This document shows positions 22,924-28,879 of a stretch of 28,879 bases of DNA, piece by piece. Under the pieces are notes generated by a model that was not told the DNA's origin, ran no database searches, and saw only the letters and a program-made list of their open reading frames with translations. The position numbers and the translations under genes are program-made. Source of the stretch: Collinsella sp. (GTDB lineage Bacteria; Actinomycetota; Coriobacteriia; Coriobacteriales; Coriobacteriaceae); assembly GCA_019419645.1 (NCBI GenBank), contig DXZN01000022.1:1-28879 (forward strand), read 5' to 3'. Positions within the stretch are counted from its first letter, which is position 1. Every line of letters begins with the position of its first letter.

Positions 22924-24498
22924 ATGGGAAAGAAACTCGATAAGAAGGCCGAGCCCGCAGCGGGCAAGACATCCAAAGGCATGAAGGTCGATAAGGCCGT
23001 CAAAAAATTCCGCAAGCTCGAGGGCAAACTGTGGACCCGCGAGTACCTGCTCAAGATTGCCGAGTTCGATGGCGCGACCATTGCCCCCGCCAACGGCGCC
23101 GCGGCCCGCGCCGATGCCATGGGCACCCTTGCCGGCGAGCATCACAAGCTGCTGACCAGCGAAAAGTCTGTCGAACTTGTGCGCTCGCTGGCACGCGAGA
23201 CCGTCTCCGGAGGCAAGATCGACGACCCGCAGCTGCTCGACGAGATCCGTGTGCTCGGCCGCGACCAGCGCGAGGCAAGCGCCATTCCCACCGAGGAGGC
23301 CGAGGCCTGGACCAGGCTCACCTGCGAGGCCGACGCCGTGTGGCACAAGGCCAAGACGGCCAATGACTGGGCGAGCTTTGAGCCCTATGTGGATAGAATC
23401 GTCGGCCAGCTTAAGCATCAGGCCGAGCTCATGGACCCCAAGCGCGACCCATACGATGTTTGGCTCGACCAGTACGAGCGTGGCCTTTCCGCCAAGAGCT
23501 TCGACGCGTTTTGCGATGAGGTCAAGGCCACGGTCGTTCCGCTCGTGCACGCCATCGGCGAGCGCGGCCAGCAGCCAGCTGCCGACTTTTTGCACGCCCG
23601 CGTGCCCGAGGCTGCCCAGCGCGCCATGAGCTTCGACCTTATGAAGCTCGTCGGCCTGGACCTGAACGACACCACGCTTGCCTTTACTGAGCACCCGTTT
23701 AGCGAGGGCTTTGCCGTGGGTGATGCGCGCATCGCGACGCACATCTACGAAGACGACTGCATCTCCAACGTCTACAGCATCATCCACGAGGCGGGACATG
23801 CCATGTACGAGCTGGGCGTCAATCCGGCTTATGCGCGCACGTGCCTGGAGGGCGGCACTTCCATGGGCATCCACGAGAGCCAGAGCCGCTTCTTTGAGAA
23901 CACCGTGGGCCGCAGCCGCGCCTTTATGGGACCGCTGCTGCAGGTACTGCGCCGTCACGCGCCCGAGGTCTACGGCGACGTGGACGAGGACACGCTCTAC
24001 TGCGCCGTGAACATTGCGCAGCCGTCGCTGATCCGCACCGAAGCCGACGAGCTCACCTACCCGCTGCATATTATGGTGCGCTACCAGATTGAGCGCATGC
24101 TGTTTGCCGGCGAGGCCACGGCCAAGGACATCCCCGCGCTTTGGAACCGCTTTATGGACGAGTACCTGGGCATTCCCGTTCCCGACGACACGCGCGGTTG
24201 TCTGCAGGACACGCACTGGAGCGGCGGCTCGTTTGGCTACTTCCCCACCTATGCGCTGGGCAGCGCCTACGACGCCATGTTTGTGCCGGCCATGTGCCGC
24301 GACGGCGTCGACCTTACCGGTGCCTGCGCGAGTGGCGATCTGTCACCCGTTCGCGCGTGGCTGGGCGAGCACATTTGGCAGTGGGGTCGCGCCAAAGACG
24401 CGCCGGAGCTCATCAAGGGCGCCTGCGGCATGGCCTTTGACGCCCGCTACTACTGCAGCTACCTGCAGGACAAGTTCACCACGCTGTACGAGTTGTAA
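22924..24498 (+). CDS. M32 family metallocarboxypeptidase
   Basis: A 524-residue cytosolic zinc carboxypeptidase of the thermostable carboxypeptidase 1 (M32) family, which removes C-terminal residues from peptides. It has HPFSEGFAVGDARIATH (257 on), the zinc motif HEAGH (288-292), the third ligand region HESQSRFFEN (317-326), and IRTEADELTYPLHIMVRYQIE, as in the family. The C-terminal WSGGSFGYFPTYALGS is also conserved. The first ~25 residues are a Lys-rich extension (KKLDKKAEPAAGKTSKG) that most M32 enzymes lack. AAGGA lies 6 nt before the ATG. The gene is divergent from pheST and converges on glmM. Confidence 0.95.
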   Translation: MGKKLDKKAEPAAGKTSKGMKVDKAVKKFRKLEGKLWTREYLLKIAEFDGATIAPANGAAARADAMGTLAGEHHKLLTSEKSVELVRSLARETVSGGKIDDPQLLDEIRVLGRDQREASAIPTEEAEAWTRLTCEADAVWHKAKTANDWASFEPYVDRIVGQLKHQAELMDPKRDPYDVWLDQYERGLSAKSFDAFCDEVKATVVPLVHAIGERGQQPAADFLHARVPEAAQRAMSFDLMKLVGLDLNDTTLAFTEHPFSEGFAVGDARIATHIYEDDCISNVYSIIHEAGHAMYELGVNPAYARTCLEGGTSMGIHESQSRFFENTVGRSRAFMGPLLQVLRRHAPEVYGDVDEDTLYCAVNIAQPSLIRTEADELTYPLHIMVRYQIERMLFAGEATAKDIPALWNRFMDEYLGIPVPDDTRGCLQDTHWSGGSFGYFPTYALGSAYDAMFVPAMCRDGVDLTGACASGDLSPVRAWLGEHIWQWGRAKDAPELIKGACGMAFDARYYCSYLQDKFTTLYEL

Positions 24499-24566
24499 GG
24501 ATTGACCAGCACGCCATCGCCAACGCCAACCATGTTGACGCCAATGTCTTGGCAACGTCAGCGAAA

Positions 24567-24661
24567 ACGACCCTAAGCGAGCAAGGCGACGTGAAATGAA
24601 AGGGCGCTGACCTTCTGGTCGCGCCCTTGAAATTGAACGTCAGATTGCCGCTTAGGGGCGT
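24567..24661. repeat. 95-nt imperfect palindrome between convergent genes
   Basis: Nested inverted repeats: ACG (24567-24569)/CGT (24659-24661), CCCTAAGCG (24571-24579)/CGCTTAGGG (24649-24657), GCAA/TTGC, GACGT (24588-24592)/ACGTC (24637-24641), and AAGGGCGC (24600-24607)/GCGCCCTT (24621-24628) with GACC-TTCT-GGTC at the tip. There is no clear T-tract on either side. It may serve as a two-way terminator for the M32 gene and glmM, or be a mobile palindromic unit. Confidence 0.5.
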
Positions 24662-24675
24662 TTGCAGCGTCGAGC

Positions 24676-24705
24676 AGTTACGCGGTTTGGTAAAACCGCG
24701 TAACT
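24676..24705 (-). terminator. Hairpin at the glmM stop codon
   Basis: AGTTACGCGGTTT (24676-24688) and its exact inverse (24693-24705) form a 13-bp stem with a 4-nt loop. It begins inside the glmM stop codon. No T-run follows on the minus strand, so termination is not certain; it may act with the palindrome further on. Confidence 0.45.
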
Positions 24706-26035
24706 ACAGAGCCTCGAGTGCGTTGGCGATGCGCTTCATGGCGGCATCGGCGGATGCTTGGTCGGGCGCCTCGGCCAGCACGCGGATCACTGACTCGGTT
24801 CCGCTCTTGCGTACGAGCACGCGGCCCTCGCCTGCCAGCGCAGCCTCGGCCTCGGCGATGGCGTTCTGCACGCCCATGTTCTCGAGCGCGGCATCTTTGT
24901 CGGCCACGCGCACGGCCACCTGCGCCTGCGGCAGCAGCTTGCACGGAGCCGTGAGCTGCGAGAGCGTCTCGCGCTCGGCGCGGATCACTTCCATCACGCG
25001 CAGCGAGGTCATAATGCCGTCGCCCGTGCGCTCGATATCGCCAAAGATCGTATGGCCCGTCTGCTCGCCGCCCAGGCTGTAACCGCCCTCGCGCATCTTG
25101 GCATACACGTGACGGTCGCCCACACCGCTGGTCACGACACTTAGGCCGGCAAGCTCCAACGACTTGATCAGGCCAAAGTTGCTGGCAATCGTCGGAACCA
25201 CGGTACCGCCCGAAAGGCGACCGTGCTTGTTCAGGTACACGCCGCACACGTACAGGATCTGGTCGCCATCGACCACGCGGCCGCGCTCGTCCACGGCCAG
25301 GCAGCGGTCGGCATCGCCGTCGTAGGCAAAGCCCACGTCCAGGCCCTGCTCCACCACATGGCGCTGCAGACGCTCCATATGCGTGGAGCCGCAGTCGACG
25401 TTGATGTTAAAACCATCAGGCGCGGCATTGATCACGCGCACGTCGGCGCCCAGCGCGTCGAACACCGGCTTGGCCACCGAGGACGCCGAGCCGTTGGCGC
25501 AGTCGATGCCGATCTTGACGCCCTGAAGCGAAAAGTTCGCGCTGGCGATGAGCGAGGCAATGTAGCGGTTGCGGCCCTGCATGTAGTCCACCGTGGCGCC
25601 GATGTGGTTGCCCGTGGCCAGCGGCACCTCGCTCTTGCTATCGACGTAGTCCTCGATGAGCTCCAGTACGTCCTCGTCCATCTTAAAACCGTCGCTATTG
25701 ACGAGCTTAATGCCGTTATCGCAAAACGGGTTGTGGCTCGCGCTGATCATGATGCCGCAATCGAAACAGCCTTCCACGGTCTGATGCGCTACGCCCGGCG
25801 TGGGGATCACGTGCAGCATATAGGCGTCCGCGCCGCTCGCGACCAAGCCGCTCACCAGCGCCGCCTCAAACATATAACTCGAGCGACGCGTGTCCTTACC
25901 CACGATGACGCGCGCCTTGCGCTCGCGGTTGGCGCCGTAATACCAGCCCACAAAACGGCCAATCTTATAAGCGTGCTCTACCGTCAGCCCAACGTTAGCC
26001 TCACCGCGAAAGCCGTCGGTGCCAAAGTACTTCAT
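24704..26035 (-). CDS. glmM: Phosphoglucosamine mutase
   Basis: GlmM converts glucosamine-6-phosphate to glucosamine-1-phosphate for UDP-GlcNAc and cell-wall synthesis. The 443-residue protein begins MKYFGTDGFRGEAN, has the catalytic phosphoserine in ISASHNP (S100), the metal loop DGDADR (239-244), the sugar loop GEQTGH (323-328) and the phosphate loop RKSGTES (near 410). The GEQ-Thr/Ser-GH form and the FGTDGFRG start separate GlmM from phosphomannomutases. Length is typical. It follows the DUF4012 gene on the same strand, with a terminator between, so it probably has its own promoter, which I could not place. Confidence 0.96.
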   Translation of the reverse strand: MKYFGTDGFRGEANVGLTVEHAYKIGRFVGWYYGANRERKARVIVGKDTRRSSYMFEAALVSGLVASGADAYMLHVIPTPGVAHQTVEGCFDCGIMISASHNPFCDNGIKLVNSDGFKMDEDVLELIEDYVDSKSEVPLATGNHIGATVDYMQGRNRYIASLIASANFSLQGVKIGIDCANGSASSVAKPVFDALGADVRVINAAPDGFNINVDCGSTHMERLQRHVVEQGLDVGFAYDGDADRCLAVDERGRVVDGDQILYVCGVYLNKHGRLSGGTVVPTIASNFGLIKSLELAGLSVVTSGVGDRHVYAKMREGGYSLGGEQTGHTIFGDIERTGDGIMTSLRVMEVIRAERETLSQLTAPCKLLPQAQVAVRVADKDAALENMGVQNAIAEAEAALAGEGRVLVRKSGTESVIRVLAEAPDQASADAAMKRIANALEAL

Positions 26036-26048
26036 GCGCTCTCCTTAC

Positions 26049-26081
26049 AAAATAGGGGCGAACAGATTGCCTGTCCGCCCC
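26049..26081 (-). terminator. Rho-independent terminator of the DUF4012 gene
   Basis: GGGGCG (26055-26060) with CGCCCC (26076-26081), and ACAG with CTGT inside, form a stem with a 5-nt loop and one mismatch. On the minus strand it is followed by TATTTTGT. It lies 38 bp after the gene stop. Confidence 0.75.
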
Positions 26082-26118
26082 AAAATGGTACTCGATTATC
26101 TGCGCTACCAGAAAAACC

Positions 26119-28431
26119 CTACGCCGACGCGCTGTCGCGAGCCGCCTGGCACGTAGGAGTCTGACGCAGCGTAAGCGGCTTGTCCCCCGCCTCGGCTGAC
26201 GTGGTCAGCGTATATGTGATCGTCGTCGTCTCGCCAGCATGCAGGTCAACGGTGCCCGAATAGAAGGGGATTCCATGCCACGTAGCGGCGCCAAGACCAA
26301 ACTGGGTGCCCTCGACGGTCAGATCAGTAATGTTGCCGCCCGTCGGGGCAAACAACGAGACATTCAGACGCTCGTCGTCGCGCGCGGCATCGGGCGCGCT
26401 CGCCGCGACGTAGTCGGGCAGCTTGCCGGCCTCCTCCTGCGTCATGATGTTCGTCAGGGTAACGGCGATGCGATACGAGCATGTGCCGTCACCGTTCTTG
26501 ATGCCCTGGCCAATCTGCGTATCGGCATTCAGGTACCAGTCGAGCTTGGAGAAGCTCAGGTTGTTAAAGTAGACACCAGCAACGGGATCTTCACTCGGGT
26601 CATCCGGATCGGGCAGCGAGGCGTCGATGTTCATCTCCTTGATAGCGTTCTGCTCGTCATCGTTTTTCATCCACGCGATCAGGCGGCCCTCTTCGGCACC
26701 GCGCTCAACGGCGCTGACAAGCTTCGTAACATCGACATCGCCGATACCGCCAAGGATCTTGTCGAAGGCAGCGCTGGCGACGGATGCAAAGATGCCGTCC
26801 GACTCCTCGACCGGATAGTTCCAGTACACATCGTGCATGAGGACCTTTGCGGCGTTGGTGCCGTCGACAACCGTTCCGTCGGGCAGCGACACGTTACCGA
26901 CCAGGCCCAGCAGATACTGCAGGAACACCGGGTCGATGCCGACGACGCCATCAACGTCCTGCCCATATTGGGACTTCCACAGCGCGGCGACACGCTGCGA
27001 GTTGCGGGGCCAATCAGGCGAATAGGTATTGCCCGAGTTGTACAGGTTACTGTGGTTGCCGAACAGCGCCTCATCCTCTTCGTCGACACTCTCGACTGCC
27101 TCATCCTCACTGAGCCCAATGCGGGGAACAAACTCGCCAATCGACATCTGGCCGTCGGTGACCGAAATCAAACCTTGCGAACCGCCAAAGCCGCCGCAGG
27201 CACGAATTTCGACGTTGTTCATGGCGTACACAAGGTAGTTACGCGTCTGGCCGTTGGCGCCGAGCATCTGGGGAAGGACGGGGGCGACCTTCTCCGCCGC
27301 GTCAACCGCGCCGTTGAGGGTGGCAAAGCCGTCCTTGGCCTTATCGACCAGCTCGGTCACCTGGGAAATATGAGTATCGCCAATGCCCTGGATCTTCTCG
27401 TTGGCGCTCTTGAACACCTTCGAGCTGCTGGAAAGCGAATCGGCGACCGCCTGCAGCGCGGACACGTTAATCATGCCGTCCTGAAACAGCTTGCCGGGCG
27501 TGGCCTGCGAAAGGTTATCGGCCATGGGAACCAGCGCATTGCTCGAGACATCGGACAGGGCGTCGATCATGGTGCGGGCCGCATTGATGTCGCTGCCATA
27601 CACCGGGATAAACGAAGCCGCCGTCCACAGCGGGCTCGAGGTCTCCGCCTTCATGCTGTCGCAAAGCTCATCAATCTTCTTCGCGTCGTCAGGCAGCGTC
27701 GAAAAATCGCCCGACGTGACCTTGTCCTTAAGGCCACCGACAATCTCGACGGCCTCCTTCGCTTCACTCTTTACGGTCTTTGCCGAGTTAAGCAGCATAA
27801 AGCCGCTTGCGCCAAGCGCAACGAGAAGCACCGCGGCTACAGCGGCAATAATGGCACCGGTGTGACGCTTTTTGCGCTCGCCCTTGCGATGGCGATGACG
27901 GACCAGACCGTCAGAGGTCGAACTCGACGAAGCGTCGCTACCGTAGTTCAAGCCAAAATCGTAATAATCTTCCTTGGAACCCGAGCCCGCAAACTCGGTA
28001 CCGCTATCATCCAGGCGAGCGAACGTGCCAGTCTCGGAGGCGCCGGTGTAAATCGTGCCGAGGTTACCCGTAAGCCCCGCGCCACCGGCAGAGGGAGTAT
28101 TGTTGTCGGCCTTGCCGGCATTAACGTTGCCGGCGGCATTCGCGGCGTTGGCAGCACCTGCGTTGTTCGCAGGTACCGAAGGAGACCCACTCGGCTGCAA
28201 CGTGGAGGTTGCACCGTCCGCAAAGACATTCCCTCTTGCACGGCCGGTCTTTTTTGCCTTTTGTGACTGCTCGTACAGAGCGGTAAACATCGCCGTCTCG
28301 CCCGGGGACACGCGCTTACCGGAACCGCCCTGTCCAGTGCCGCCCGGCGTGCCGGCCTTACCAGCCCCGTTCGGACGCGGCGGAACTGCAGGACGGCCGC
28401 TATCGCTGCCCTTAAAGTGATTACCAGCCAT
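26119..28431 (-). CDS. DUF4012 family membrane-anchored protein
   Basis: A 770-residue protein. Residues 1-180 are disordered: Pro/Gly-rich at first (RPAVPPRPNGAGKAGTPGG), then Asn/Ala repeats (NNAGAANAANAAGN). A basic patch RHRHRKGERKKRH leads to one membrane helix (191-215), so the tail is likely cytoplasmic and the ~550-residue C-terminal part extracellular. That part has coiled-coil-like helices (220-390) and the DUF4012 signature NNVEIRACGGFGGSQG (405-420). DUF4012 proteins are common in Gram-positive surface-polysaccharide regions, with unknown function. I chose the ATG at 28431, 7 nt after GAGGA, over a start nine codons upstream. The 149-bp gap to the next gene (28432-28580) holds no feature I can support. 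Confidence 0.85.
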   Translation of the reverse strand: MAGNHFKGSDSGRPAVPPRPNGAGKAGTPGGTGQGGSGKRVSPGETAMFTALYEQSQKAKKTGRARGNVFADGATSTLQPSGSPSVPANNAGAANAANAAGNVNAGKADNNTPSAGGAGLTGNLGTIYTGASETGTFARLDDSGTEFAGSGSKEDYYDFGLNYGSDASSSSTSDGLVRHRHRKGERKKRHTGAIIAAVAAVLLVALGASGFMLLNSAKTVKSEAKEAVEIVGGLKDKVTSGDFSTLPDDAKKIDELCDSMKAETSSPLWTAASFIPVYGSDINAARTMIDALSDVSSNALVPMADNLSQATPGKLFQDGMINVSALQAVADSLSSSSKVFKSANEKIQGIGDTHISQVTELVDKAKDGFATLNGAVDAAEKVAPVLPQMLGANGQTRNYLVYAMNNVEIRACGGFGGSQGLISVTDGQMSIGEFVPRIGLSEDEAVESVDEEDEALFGNHSNLYNSGNTYSPDWPRNSQRVAALWKSQYGQDVDGVVGIDPVFLQYLLGLVGNVSLPDGTVVDGTNAAKVLMHDVYWNYPVEESDGIFASVASAAFDKILGGIGDVDVTKLVSAVERGAEEGRLIAWMKNDDEQNAIKEMNIDASLPDPDDPSEDPVAGVYFNNLSFSKLDWYLNADTQIGQGIKNGDGTCSYRIAVTLTNIMTQEEAGKLPDYVAASAPDAARDDERLNVSLFAPTGGNITDLTVEGTQFGLGAATWHGIPFYSGTVDLHAGETTTITYTLTTSAEAGDKPLTLRQTPTCQAARDSASA

Positions 28432-28580
28432 AAAGAAATCCTCGCAATTGAGTCGCAATGAAAAAGTCCATAACGTTACTAGTTTATGGCATTTTGGGCA
28501 TCGACAGCTAAACTCCAGACACGGACATCAATTGGCGAAAATGCGGCACAACACCTTTTCCGTCTTGGCGGCGGCGCCAG

Positions 28581-28857
28581 CTACACCGTGAGGAACATCA
28601 TCACGATGATCATGGCAAAGCCGATAAGGTCGGTCGGCAAAAACACCGTGCCCAGCATAACGGCGCTGGTGATGGTCGCCGAAACCGGCTCCACAGTTCC
28701 GATGAGGCTCGCACGCACCGAGCCGATGTCCTTAACGCCCTGCATATAGAGCATGTAAGCAAAAAACGATCCGATAACCACGAACACCGCGAGCGCCTCG
28801 ACGCCGGCAGCGTCGAGCGCTGGCATATGCGTCCAGGGCTGCACGAAGACACACGAG
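28581..28857 (-). CDS. EamA/DMT family transporter, C-terminal part only
   Basis: The last ~91 residues of a drug/metabolite-superfamily permease. Three membrane segments are visible (AVFVVIGSFFAYMLYMQGV, ASLIGTVEPVSATITSAVML, DLIGFAMIIVMMFLTV). The EPVSATI motif before the penultimate helix is typical of the second EamA repeat. The substrate cannot be told. The 5' part is lost at the contig end; the apparent start MCIRDS in this frame is translated adapter sequence and must not be taken as the protein's N-terminus. Confidence 0.88.
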
Positions 28858-28879
28858 CTGTCTCTTATACACATCTCCG
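28858..28879. other. Nextera transposase adapter at the contig end (artefact)
   Basis: CTGTCTCTTATACACATCT (28858-28876) followed by CCG is the Illumina Nextera mosaic-end sequence continuing into the read-2 adapter. It is not genomic and shows that untrimmed reads were assembled. The genome sequence ends at or near 28857. Confidence 0.97.

Noticed and set aside
22903..24216. A 437-codon minus-strand frame antisense to the M32 carboxypeptidase gene
   Set aside because: Shadow frame; the opposite strand carries the complete HEAGH enzyme.
26239..28266. A 675-codon plus-strand frame antisense to the DUF4012 gene
   Set aside because: Shadow frame with Arg/Gly/Val-rich translation, no ribosome binding site and no recognisable domain.
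28581..28874. Complete small protein starting MCIRDS
   Set aside because: The start lies in adapter sequence; the real gene is an EamA transporter cut at the contig end.

Overview
The window looks like a short-read contig from a high-GC Gram-positive gut bacterium of the class Coriobacteriia, most likely Collinsella or a close relative. This is an inference from gene content and sequence style: a Tad pilus operon without a visible secretin, a T-box leader on pheST, very GC-rich codon third positions, and strong minus-strand gene co-orientation. No taxonomic marker gene is present. The right end (28858-28879) is Nextera transposase adapter, not genome.

Layout. Positions 1-8456 (minus strand) hold a tightly overlapping ten-gene Tad (tight adherence) pilus operon, read from right to left: cpaB/rcpC, tadZ, tadA, tadB, tadC, flp, an anchored protein of unknown function, a small pilin-like protein, tadE-like and a large tadG-like gene cut by the contig edge. 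The prepilin peptidase is not seen. Next come rsgA (8708-9892), a 90-nt palindromic element, and a SERCA-like calcium P-type ATPase (10151-12832). A 442-bp divergent intergenic region then separates the ATPase from the plus-strand pyruvate kinase gene pyk (13275-14735).

Positions 14938-18580 (minus) hold a putative zinc-dependent phospholipase C-like protein and an ECF-type metal importer, cbiM(N)-cbiQ-cbiO. The importer has a promoter followed by an inverted repeat that matches a NikR-type operator, which favours nickel over cobalt. pheS-pheT (18826-22419, minus) follow a T-box leader whose specifier codon reads TTC (Phe). A plus-strand M32 carboxypeptidase gene (22924-24498) converges on glmM (24704-26035, minus). 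A DUF4012 membrane-anchored protein (26119-28431, minus) and the C-terminal end of an EamA-family transporter (28581-28857, minus) close the window.

The most interesting unexplained structure is the 5' leader of the calcium ATPase gene (12833-12944). It can form two hairpins whose loops are perfectly complementary over 7 nt (a possible kissing loop), the second hairpin buries the Shine-Dalgarno sequence, and an alternative 9-bp pairing is mutually exclusive with both. It looks like an undescribed cis-regulatory RNA, but this rests on one sequence read by eye.
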